Shown here: in pieces, positions 4,774 to 10,603 of the stretch | Layout: each line of letters starts with the position of its first letter | Numbering within the stretch: position 1 is the first letter of the stretch | From: Chloroflexota bacterium | Lineage (GTDB): Bacteria > Chloroflexota > Limnocylindria > Limnocylindrales > CSP1-4 | Length of the DNA stretch: 10,603 nt | Direction of reading: 5' to 3' | NCBI GenBank assembly: GCA_021789355.1 | Contig: JAJYJR010000147.1 | Location: 1-10,603 of the forward strand | The notes under the pieces: generated by a model | What the model was told of the DNA's origin: nothing | The model's database searches: none | The model's input: only the letters and a program-made list of their open reading frames with translations | Translations under genes and position numbers: made by a program

Positions 4774-4821
4774 GGCTCGCTTGACTTCGCCTCGGCGGAG
4801 TCAGCAGGCGAGGAGGCGGGG

Positions 4822-6319
4822 GTGAAGAGGGCCGAGGGCATCGTGGAGATCCTCGAGGCGTTCGATCTGACCGGCAGCTTCCGGGCGGCGGCCGAGGCCG
4901 CCAACAGCCGGCTGCTCGCACCACACCGTCGCCCGGTATGTCCGGCTGCGGGCCACGGGCCGTGTCCTGACCGAGCGCGCCGCGCGTGATCGCCTGATCG
5001 ACGGGTACCTGGCCAAGGTGGAAGAGTGGGTCGAGCGGTCCAAGGGCAAGGTCCGCGCCGATGTCGCCCACGACAAGCTCCTCGCGCTCGGGTTCGAGGG
5101 CTCGGAGCGGACGACGAGGCGGGCAGTCGCTCGAGCGAAGAAGACGTACGCGGCCGGCCACCGTCGCGTCTACCGCCCCTGGATCCCGGAACCCGGCATG
5201 TGGTTCCAGTTCGACTGGGGTCACGGTCCTCGGATCGGCGGTCGCGAGACGCTGCTCTGGTGTGCCTGGCTCGCCTGGAGCCGCTTCCGGGTCTTCATCC
5301 CGACCTGGGACAGGACGCTGCCCACGGTCGTGGCCTGCCTCGACGAGACGCTCCGACGCTTCGGCGGTGCGCCGACGTACGCCCTGACCGACAACGAACG
5401 GACGGTGACGATCGACCGGGTCGCCGGCATCGGCGTCCGCCATCCGGAGCTCGTCGCGGCCGCCCGCCACTACGGTCTCCAGATCACGGCCTGCGTGCCG
5501 TTCGATCCGGAGTCCAAGGGCGGCAGCGAGGCCACGGTCCGGATCGCCAAGGCCGACCTCGTGCCGACCGAGGCGAACCTGCTGCCGGCATACGGCTCGT
5601 TCACCGAGCTGCGCGAGGCCTGTGACGCCTTCTGCGAGGCGGTCAACGCCCGAGCCCATCGGGAGACGCACGAGCCGCCGGTCGAGCGGCTCGCGGCCGA
5701 GCGCCGGCGACTGCATCCCATCCCGGTCGAGGCGCACACGGTCGCGTTCGGGGTCACCCGCGTCGTCGACGACGACGCGACCCTGCGCTTCGGCTCGGCC
5801 CGCTACTCGGTCCCCCACACCCTCGCCGGGGAGCGGGTCTGGGTCCGGGTCGAGGGCGACGAGCTCGTCGTCACCCATGCCGCGTCGTCGGACGGCGCCC
5901 GCGAGGTCGCCCGCCACCGACTGACGACCCCCGGGGTCCCGCGGATCGATCCCGCGCACTATCCGGCCCGGACATCCGACCCGCTCCACCCCAAGCCTCG
6001 GCCGACCAACCCGGAGGAGGCCGCCTTCCTCGGGCTGGGGCCCGGCGCCGAGCGCTGGCTGGTCCTCGCCGCGGCCTCGGGCTCCGGGCGGATCCGGACC
6101 AAGATCCGCCCGGAGCCCGAGCTGGCGATGCTCGTGGGGCCGGACCAGGTCGAGCGGGCCCTGGGGTTAGCGGCCGAGGCCGGCCGCTTCGCCGACGGCG
6201 ACCTCGAGTCGATCGTCGATCACCTGCGCCTGATGGGCGACCGAAGCCCGATGACCCTCCGGGTCGCCGACGACACGCTCCAGCCCGGGACCGCTGCCTG
6301 GGAGCTCGTCAGCCGGTGA
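4822..6319 (+). pseudogene. istA: IS21 transposase IstA, frameshifted near codon 28
   Basis: The natural start is GTG 4822, with AGGAGG at 4811-4816. It opens VKRAEGIVEILEAFDLTGSFRAAAEAA, the usual N-terminal HTH of this IstA group. Reading then shifts: the expected GCSHHTVARYVRLRATGR continues in the +1 frame from 4910. Removing the 7 nt AACAGCC (4903-4909) restores one frame. From GTG 5018 the rest is intact. The integrase core has D66 in WFQFDWG, D125 in ALTDNE and E171 in SKGGSEATV (numbered from 5018), the DDE triad. A beta-rich C-terminal domain follows. IstA catalyses strand transfer; without the HTH the product from 5018 would lose DNA-end recognition. The stop overlaps the istB start. 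An assembly error is possible but a 7-nt excess is more like a real event. Confidence 0.8.
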
Positions 6320-6774
6320 GCCCGGGCGGCGCCGCTCACGACGTATACGAGACGCGAGGCCGGCTCCGGGGCGCCGCGTCCGCCGAGGAGTTCGACCGCT
6401 GGCGCGAGCTGCCGCCACGGCTGTACCCGGTCGATCCGGCGCCGCTGTCGCCGGACGTGGCCCGCCTCCTCCATCGCCTCCGCCTGCGCTACGTCCGCGA
6501 GGCCGGCCCCGCCGTCCTGGCGCGGGCACGCGAGGAGGGCTGGGATCACGAGGACCTGCTCAAGGTCCTCCTCGCCGAGGAGGCCGCGGGGCGTGATCGC
6601 TCCACCCGGGAGCTCCACCGCAAGGCGGCCCGGCTGCCGTCGGGCAAGACGTTCGACGCCTGGGATCCGAAGGCGTCCGCCATCCCGGGCGACGCCCAGT
6701 GGGCGCTGCGCACGCTCGACTGGATCGGCCGGGCGGAGAACCTCGTCCTCGTCGGACCATCAGGGACCGGCAAG
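6316..6774 (+). pseudogene. istB: IstB helper ATPase, N-terminal part (split by insertion)
   Basis: GTG 6316 overlaps the istA stop. The 153 codons up to 6774 hold the N-terminal helical region (residues about 20-115) and the start of the AAA+ domain. The sequence ENLVLVGPSGTGK ends on the Walker A lysine K153. Matching family members continue with S/T-HF; that continuation is found at 8937, in agreement with a precise insertion between these points. IstB loads IstA and controls target choice by ATP-dependent bending of target DNA. The frame past 6774 runs into inserted DNA and cannot give a working ATPase. Confidence 0.8.
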
Positions 6775-6783
6775 ACGGTCTGT
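6775..6783 (+). repeat. 9-bp inverted repeat of the inserted element, left copy
   Basis: ACGGTCTGT starts exactly at the left edge of the insert. Its exact inverse complement ACAGACCGT lies at 8858-8866, 70 bp inside the right edge. The match stops at 9 bp. The asymmetric placement recalls subterminal repeats of the IS1111 subgroup, but the 70-bp offset is larger than usual. Confidence 0.4.
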
Positions 6784-6810
6784 GGTGATCGGGTGACGCT
6801 GACCGATACT

Positions 6811-6840
6811 CGGGGCTGGTCGAACACGAAGAAAGCCCCG
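6811..6840 (+). promoter_or_regulatory. Hairpin in the left non-coding end of the insert
   Basis: CGGGGCT (6811-6817) and AGCCCCG (6834-6840) form a perfect 7-bp stem with a 16-nt loop, 36 bp from the left edge. It may be part of a bridge RNA or of the element end; nothing further can be shown without homologous copies. Confidence 0.35.
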
Positions 6841-6884
6841 GAGGATCCGTTGCGGCACGAGCCCCCGAGGCGCTGGAGACCAGC

Positions 6885-7280
6885 GTGGGGAGCCTATCGC
6901 GGCTCGATCACGACGTCGAGCGCTACCTGCGGACTGGCGGGCCACGGACGCTGCCGGCGGCCTGTCCCCGCTGCCGCGCGCCAGACGCCTGCATCTGGTG
7001 GGGGCGCTACTGGCGAGCCCTTCGCACCGCGACCCGCTCCGTTCGCCTTCCGATCCGCCGCGTGCGCTGCCGCGTCTGCCACCACGCGCCCGGTCTGCGA
7101 CCGGCGTTCCTCTCCGCTCGGCGGCTCTACGCCAGCCCGCTGATCGCGGCCGCTCAGGCCCTCCACGCCCGCGGCCATTCCGCTGACCGGATCGCGCTCG
7201 CCCTGAGCGCCGAGTTCACCATCGCGGCGAACCTCGTGCGGGCCTGGCTCGTCGCGGCCTCGAGCGCCGAAGGACCGTGA
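6885..7280 (+). CDS. DUF6431-like zinc-ribbon/HTH protein
   Basis: The GTG at 6885 has GGAG (6875-6878) 6 nt upstream. The 131-residue product has a zinc ribbon, CPRC (27-30) and CRVC (62-65), around an Arg-rich strand pair (RSVRLPIRRVRC). It continues with a helical segment (SPLIAAAQALHARGHSADRIALAL) that looks like an HTH. This is the layout of DUF6431 proteins, small DNA-binding-type proteins often found next to transposase genes. Its stop overlaps the GTG at 7277 as GTGA; that frame leads into the IS110 transposase, so the two may be co-translated. Either this is an accessory protein of the insert, or it belongs to an earlier element into which the IS110 element jumped. Biochemical function is unknown. 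Confidence 0.65.
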   Translation: MGSLSRLDHDVERYLRTGGPRTLPAACPRCRAPDACIWWGRYWRALRTATRSVRLPIRRVRCRVCHHAPGLRPAFLSARRLYASPLIAAAQALHARGHSADRIALALSAEFTIAANLVRAWLVAASSAEGP

Positions 7281-7390
7281 GCCAACAGCCGCTCGACTTC
7301 CCCAGGCCGACCCCGGCTCCCAGACTCCTCGACTGCCGGCCCGAGCTGGACGGTGAGTCTCAACACAAGGATCGCTGGGAGCACGGAGCC

Positions 7391-8709
7391 TTGACTGAGA
7401 CATGGACGCCGCCAGCGACGGCCGGCCTCCTCTACGTCGGACTCGACATCGGGCGGGCGAGCCACCTCGTCGCCGCGATCCCCGAGGCCTCCTTCCGGGG
7501 CGAGCGCTGGCAGACCGCTCCGGTCCGCCGCTTCGAGGCGAGCGCCGCCGGGTTCGTCGCCCTCGAGGCCTGGCTCAGTTCGTTCGGCGTGCCGCTAGCC
7601 GACGTGCGGGCGGGCCTGGAGCCCACCGGCGGCTACTACGGTCAGACGATCGCGGCCTGGCTGCGGGGCCGCGGCTATGCCGTGGCCTGGCTCCAGAACT
7701 GGGCGGTCCACGACCAGCGCCAGCTGCTCGTCGGCAAGCAGACGAAGACCGACGCCCTTGATGCCCGGCTCATCGCCCGGCTGCTCTTCCTGCGCGAGCA
7801 GGGCCTCGCCGCGCGAGCCTTCCTCGACTCGGCCCCAGCGCCGGCAGCCGAGGCACTGCGCCTCCTAGTGCGCAACCGCTGGAAGCTCGTCCAGCTGCGC
7901 AGTCGGCACCTCCTCCAGCTCATGGCCTTGCTTGATGTGACGTTTCCCGAGCTGCGCCTCGTGTTCCGCTCCTCGAGCGCCGGCGCGACCGCGCTTATGG
8001 TGCTCGAGCGCTACCCGACGCCCGCCGCCCTCGCGGCGGCGCCCCTCGCCGACCTCGAGCACCTGATCGTCATCGAGGCCCATGCGCCAAAGCTCAAGCC
8101 CGCCGTGCCAAGGCTCCACGCGCTGGCGGCAACGAGCGCGGGGCTCACCGAAGGACCAGCGAGCTCGTGGCAGCCGAGCGCTGGCTTGTCGCCCAGATCC
8201 GCCTCACGGACACCGAGATCGGGCGACTGGACGCCGAGATCGCGCGGGCCATGACTGCCTGGCCGGAGCGCGACCGTGCGGTCCTCGCCTCGTTCCCGGC
8301 ACTTGGGACGACGCGCCAGGCGATCCTCCTCGCCGCGATCGGCGACGTGCGCCGGTTCCGCGACGACCGGGCCCTGCGCAAGTATCTCGGCTGGTATGCC
8401 GAGCTCGCCCAGTCCGGCACGAGCGTCGATCGCCATCGCCTGGGCACCGTGGGCGAGCGCAATGCCCGGCGGATGATCTGGCTCTGGGCGCTCTCGCTCG
8501 TGACGCCCCAGGCCGGTGAGACCCCCTTCAAGGCGTGGTATCGGGCGCTCCGCTCCCGCGGCATGCGCGGCAACGTGGCGGTCGGCCACCTCGCGAGCAA
8601 GCTCGTGTCGGTCGTCTACTTCTGCCTGCTGCGAGGCGAGCCCTATGACCCCGCGCGGCACTGGCGCGAGCTCGGCCTCGCCCCACCAGATGAGCGGTCG
8701 GACGCCTGA
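7391..8709 (+). pseudogene. IS110-family transposase with one frameshift
   Basis: The first frame has the RuvC-like DEDD domain: D19 in YVGLDIG, E77 in AGLEPTGGYY, and D121 and D124 in TDALDARLIARLL (numbered from TTG 7391). The second frame (plus about 8146-8709) has the Transposase_20 part, with FPALGTTRQAILLAAIGDV and LAQSGTSVDRHR; the catalytic serine lies in SGTS. The two frames meet between about 8140 and 8155 with a net -1 shift. No slippery heptamer is visible, so a 1-nt deletion is likelier than programmed shifting. I prefer TTG 7391 because the family usually begins shortly before the first strand; the alternative GTG 7277 adds 38 residues (PLDFPRPTPAPRLLDCRPE region) without counterpart in the family as I know it. 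IS110 enzymes are guided by a bridge RNA from the element's ends. Confidence 0.78.
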
Positions 8710-8797
8710 GCGTGGCTACGGGGACGCGACCTCTTGGCGAAGACGTGGCGCCGGCCGCTCCAGCGGAGCGACCGGACGCCTGAACGTGGGATCGGGG
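8692..8797 (+). repeat. Pair of 32-bp direct repeats at the end of the transposase gene
   Basis: 8692-8723 and 8766-8797 match at 26 of 32 positions and share the core CGGACGCCTGARCGTGG. The first copy spans the transposase stop codon and the second lies in the non-coding right end, with a 74-bp offset. A second short direct repeat, CGGCCGCTCC, occurs at 8752-8761 and 8821-8830. Confidence 0.55.
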
Positions 8798-8936
8798 CGC
8801 GTTCCCCGCCCCCTGATGCCCGGCCGCTCCGGCGAACCCTGGTCCGCGAGATGGCTGACAGACCGTTGGGGCGGCTGACCGACCCTTCACTGAGACGCGG
8901 CAGAAGAGCGGACCCCCGTCGTCAATGACTACTGAG
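8710..8936 (+). other. Non-coding right end of the inserted element (candidate bridge-RNA region)
   Basis: This stretch has no convincing gene. It holds two compact hairpins: CGCTCC/GGAGCG (8756-8761 and 8765-8770, 3-nt loop) and GGGGCG/CGCCCC (8794-8799 and 8807-8812, 7-nt loop). It also holds the second 32-bp repeat and the right 9-bp inverted repeat at 8858-8866. In IS1111-subgroup elements the bridge RNA comes from the right end, so this is where one would look for it here. Confidence 0.35.
8858..8866 (-). repeat. 9-bp inverted repeat of the inserted element, right copy
   Basis: ACAGACCGT is the exact inverse complement of 6775-6783. It lies 70 bp inside the reconstructed right edge at 8936. 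Confidence 0.4.
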
Positions 8937-9362
8937 AGCCACTTCGCCGAGGCGATCGCCCACGCCGCGATCGACCGCGACCTGCGGGTGTCCTGGTTCA
9001 CCCTCGAGACCCTCACCGCGACGATCGCCCGCTCCCGGATCGACGCCTCGACCGGCAAGGTCGTCGAGCGGATCGTCCGCTCAGAGCTGGTCGTGGTCGA
9101 CGACATCGGCCTGCTGCCGGCCGGTGCCGAGGAGGCCGAGGCGCTCTATCGGCTGGTCGATGCCGCCTACGAGCAGCGCTCGCTCATCGTGACCTCGAAC
9201 CTGCACCCGGCCCGCTTCGACACGATCTTTCCGAAGGGCCTGGCGACGGCCGCCGTGGACCGGCTCCTCCACCACGCCCACGTCATCGTGACCGAGGGCC
9301 GCTCGCACCGCCTCGTCGAGGCTGTGGAGGGCAAGGGCGTCAGGCCGCTCGCTCCCTCCTGA
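8937..9362 (+). pseudogene. istB: IstB helper ATPase, C-terminal part (split by insertion)
   Basis: From 8937 the frame reads SHFAEAIAHAA and VSWFTLETLTATIA, then the Walker B strand SELVVVDDIGLLPAG, YRLVDAAYEQRSLIVTSN (sensor 1 with N), and VDRLLHHAHVI near the end. All are standard IstB segments in the right order. Joined to 6316-6774 it gives 294 residues, normal for IstB proteins with a long N-terminal region. An ATG at 8925, inside the inserted DNA, could start a 145-residue fragment without Walker A; it would not hydrolyse ATP. Confidence 0.8.
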
Positions 9363-9409
9363 CGACGCCGCCCTGCTCCCGGTCCCGTCTCCGATGACCG
9401 CACGAGCCT

Positions 9410-9465
9410 GGGCAGATTCGATGGCCGCGGGTGGGCAGGCTCAGTGGCCGTCCCTGGGCAGATTC
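9410..9465 (-). repeat. Right-end multiple terminal repeats of the IS21 element
   Basis: GGGCAGATTC (9410-9419), GGGCAGGCTC (9433-9442) and GGGCAGATTC (9456-9465) are the inverse complements of the left-end GAAYCTGCCC type. They are spaced exactly 23 bp. The interspersed GGCCAC/GGCCAT-type spacer sequence is also shared with the left end. Confidence 0.7.
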
Positions 9466-9470
9466 AGATG

Positions 9471-9483
9471 TCCCTTGACACCA
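9471..9483. repeat. 13-bp direct repeat flanking the IS21 element, right copy
   Basis: TCCCTTGACACCA is identical to 4651-4663 and starts 6 nt after the last right-end IS21 repeat. The next bases differ from those at the left copy. Confidence 0.5.
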
Positions 9484-9945
9484 TGCGTTGGCGACCCTGA
9501 GCGTCAGCGCGTGAGCGACAGATACATGTTTTGTACATGTCATATCTTGACTCGCCCGCCCCCTCGCCGCTAGCGTAGGGGAATGGATCTGGACAATCGT
9601 TCGGCGGGTCCCCATGCCGCCCCGCTGCCGCGACGTCGGCAATGGGCGAGGCGGGCTCGACGTGTGATAGACGCATCGCGCGGAACCGGAGCCGATCGGT
9701 CCCACCGGATAGCGCGGGCCGATCGTCGGGCATCACTGCTACCGCGCGGACTGGCGCGGGTACGCCCACAGCTGCCCACAGACGCTCGGCGAGGTAACCG
9801 CCATGAGCGATCAGGGGACCGCCTGTGCCGCTGCCGCCTCTGCGCTGCCCTCGCGAACGCAATCGAGTCGGCGTCGAGGAGGAGCGTGGCGGGCGGGCGG
9901 TAGACTGTGGTCGCCGCCAGGATGACCTCGATGGGAAGCCGTCCG
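9484..9945. other. Stretch without a convincing gene upstream of the serine recombinase
   Basis: Open frames here (for example 9583-9903, 106 codons) are extremely Arg-rich and look like GC-rich noise. A second frame, open from about 9709 to 9925, gives HHCYRADWRGYAHSCPQ, which looks more protein-like. Its only start is ATG 9803, after that segment, so it may be a decayed gene. Two ACATGT palindromes sit at 9524-9529 and 9535-9540. TTGACT (9547-9552) with TAGCGT (9571-9576) is a weak possible promoter with an 18-nt spacer. For serine integrases this is where an attachment site is commonly found. Confidence 0.4.
9524..9540. repeat. Paired ACATGT palindromes, one helical turn apart
   Basis: ACATGT occurs at 9524-9529 and 9535-9540, an 11-bp offset. 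The hexamer is self-complementary, so the 17-bp block is both a direct and an inverted repeat. It is AT-rich in a GC-rich window and lies 7 nt before a possible -35 box. It could be an operator or part of an attachment site. Confidence 0.4.
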
Positions 9946-10603
9946 ATGAAGACCCTGCCAACCAAGCCCGATGCCCTGCGCGGCCTGCGCGCCGCGGCGT
10001 GGGTGCGCGAGTCGACCGCGGGCCAGTACGACAACTTCGGCCCGGACGCACAGCGCGAGCAGATTGCCCGGGCGATCGAGCGACACGGCCTCGTTGGCAC
10101 GGGCATTGAATGGTTGGTCTCGCATTCGGGCCGGACCGTCGCCTCCACTCGCGAGTGGCACGACATGCTCGAGCGGGCCGGACAGGAGTACGACGTCCTT
10201 GTGGTCGGCTACGCGAGCCGTTTCGCCCGCGACGCCCGCACGGCATTCAACGCGAGGCACGACCTGCACGCGCGGGGCGCTGCCCTGCTCTTTGCCGACG
10301 AGCGGCTGCTATCGAGCGACGATGAGTCGTGGGACTACTGGGCGAAGGAAGCCGTCGAGGCCGAGAGCTACAGCCGCCGCTTGAGCCGCCGCGTCCGCGA
10401 GGGCCTCGAGGCTAAGCGGCGCCGACTCGGCACGCCTGGCGGCAACCGACCGCCCGTTGGCTTCCGACGCGAAGGACGGCCGCCCGTCCTGGTGGTCGAT
10501 CCCGAGCGAATGGCACTCGTGCGGACTACCTTCGAACTCAGCGCCTCGGGCATGCTCGATCGCGAGATCGCCGGCCGAGTCGGCCTGAAGCTGACCCACC
10601 TGC
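9946..10603 (+). CDS. Large serine recombinase (integrase), 5' part; runs off right edge
   Basis: The frame is open from 9904 to the window end. I chose ATG 9946, which has GGGAAG (9933-9938) 7 nt upstream; in-frame alternatives are ATG 9931, ATG 9922 and GTG 9907. The visible 219 residues show the resolvase/invertase catalytic domain. AAAWVRESTAG places the nucleophile S23 and R21, followed by DAQREQI, a strand DVLVVGYASRFARD (83-96) with the conserved arginines, and a SRRLSRRVREGLEAKRR helix. The PF07508-type recombinase domain then begins (GGNRPPVGF, then DPERMALVRTTFEL). Such enzymes recombine attP and attB to integrate or excise phages and islands via a phosphoserine intermediate. It reads rightward out of the window, so its own element probably extends beyond 10603. 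Confidence 0.85.
   Translation, partial: MKTLPTKPDALRGLRAAAWVRESTAGQYDNFGPDAQREQIARAIERHGLVGTGIEWLVSHSGRTVASTREWHDMLERAGQEYDVLVVGYASRFARDARTAFNARHDLHARGAALLFADERLLSSDDESWDYWAKEAVEAESYSRRLSRRVREGLEAKRRRLGTPGGNRPPVGFRREGRPPVLVVDPERMALVRTTFELSASGMLDREIAGRVGLKLTHL

Larger units (their letters stand above)
6775..8936 (+). mobile_element. IS110-like element inserted in istB (about 2.16 kb)
   Basis: Joining 6774 to 8937 restores istB in frame as GTGKSHFAEAIAHAA, a normal Walker A continuation, so everything between is inserted DNA. The insert carries a DUF6431-like gene (6885-7280), an IS110-family transposase (7391-8709, frameshifted), about 110 bp of non-coding left end with a hairpin, and about 227 bp of non-coding right end with hairpins and direct repeats. 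AG occurs at both edges (6773-6774 and 8935-8936), as a short recombination core would leave, and no longer target duplication is seen. This lack of target duplication fits IS110 chemistry. Whether it is one element or two layered insertions is not settled. Confidence 0.65.
4664..9470 (+). mobile_element. IS21-family element carrying a nested IS110-like insertion
   Basis: The element holds istA (4822-6319), istB (start at 6316, overlapping istA as GTGA) and arrays of GAAYCTGCCC-type repeats at both ends in inverted orientation, the standard IS21 organisation. Without the insert at 6775-8936 it would be about 2.65 kb, typical for the family. The right tip lies close to 9470. The left tip is uncertain: four repeats are visible on the left against three on the right, and the outermost left repeat begins at 4696, so the true tip may lie anywhere between 4664 and 4696. 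The element is probably dead in cis because istA is frameshifted and istB is split. Confidence 0.75.

Noticed and set aside
4667..5989. Long minus-strand open frame of 440 codons opposite istA
   Set aside because: It is Arg/Gly/Asp-rich, has no recognisable domain, and mirrors the codon bias of istA on the other strand, which carries clear IS21 motifs.
8140..8160. Programmed -1 frameshift in the IS110 transposase
   Set aside because: No X-XXY-YYZ slippery sequence or downstream pseudoknot is visible, and IS110 transposases are normally made from one frame.
8011..8661. Minus-strand open frame of 216 codons opposite the IS110 transposase
   Set aside because: It is antisense to the well-supported Transposase_20 domain; composition is typical of a GC-rich shadow frame.
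9583..9903. Plus-strand open frame of 106 codons before the serine recombinase
   Set aside because: It is very rich in arginine, its AGGGGA abuts the ATG with no spacing, and it has no motif; I treat it as chance.
9803..9925. Possible 40-residue gene with GAGGT upstream, ending in ATGA with an alternative recombinase start
   Set aside because: The best protein-like segment of this frame lies before the ATG, and the remainder is low-complexity Ala/Arg/Gly; at best a decayed gene.
1..10603. CRISPR array
   Set aside because: The repeats found are IS21 end repeats at 22-23 bp spacing and one pair of 32-bp repeats; nothing has a regular repeat-spacer pattern of CRISPR size.

Overview
The window is GC-rich DNA with frequent GTG and TTG starts and tightly packed, overlapping genes. 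The protein families fit an actinobacterium or a member of the Chloroflexota; the sequence alone does not separate the two. It looks like an accessory region built by repeated insertion: pieces of at least four mobile elements surround one intact gene cluster.

Layout. (1) 1-386: the first 11 codons of an IS110-family transposase leaving the left edge on the minus strand, then the 5' part of a P-loop ATPase gene with a stop codon inside Walker A. (2) 387-2060, minus strand: a two-gene operon of an XRE helix-turn-helix/ImmA-IrrE metallopeptidase fusion and a PIN-domain protein. (3) 2090-2130: two divergent promoters that are mirror images about one 35-bp dyad. (4) 2337-4527, plus strand: a 60-residue conserved-looking protein, a multi-ubiquitin-family ubiquitin-like protein, an E1-like ThiF protein with an N-terminal DUF6791-type domain, and a DUF6527 protein. 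(5) 4621-4648: the T arm and acceptor arm of a tRNA (Gln-like), without the rest of the gene. (6) about 4664-9470: an IS21-family element (istA, istB, phased terminal repeats) with a 7-nt frameshift in istA and a roughly 2.16-kb IS110-like element inserted in the P-loop of istB. The inserted element carries a DUF6431-like zinc-ribbon gene and a frameshifted IS110 transposase. (7) 9484-9945: a stretch with no convincing gene, holding paired ACATGT palindromes. (8) 9946 to the right edge: the 5' part of a large serine recombinase.

How it fits together. The cluster at 2337-4527 is best read as a diverged bacterial ubiquitin-like conjugation operon (the multi-ubiquitin/E1/DUF6527 class, related to what has recently been called Bub and, more distantly, to Bil and type II CBASS). 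Two points stand out: no separate E2 gene is present, and the E1-like protein has no cysteine after its adenylation motifs. The divergent XRE-ImmA gene shares a mirrored operator and promoter region with it. This resembles the HTH-repressor plus ImmA-like-peptidase control (CapH/CapP) known for some CBASS operons, so the XRE-ImmA/PIN pair is a plausible damage- or infection-sensing switch for the conjugation operon. That functional link is inference; the gene order and the promoter geometry are visible in the sequence.
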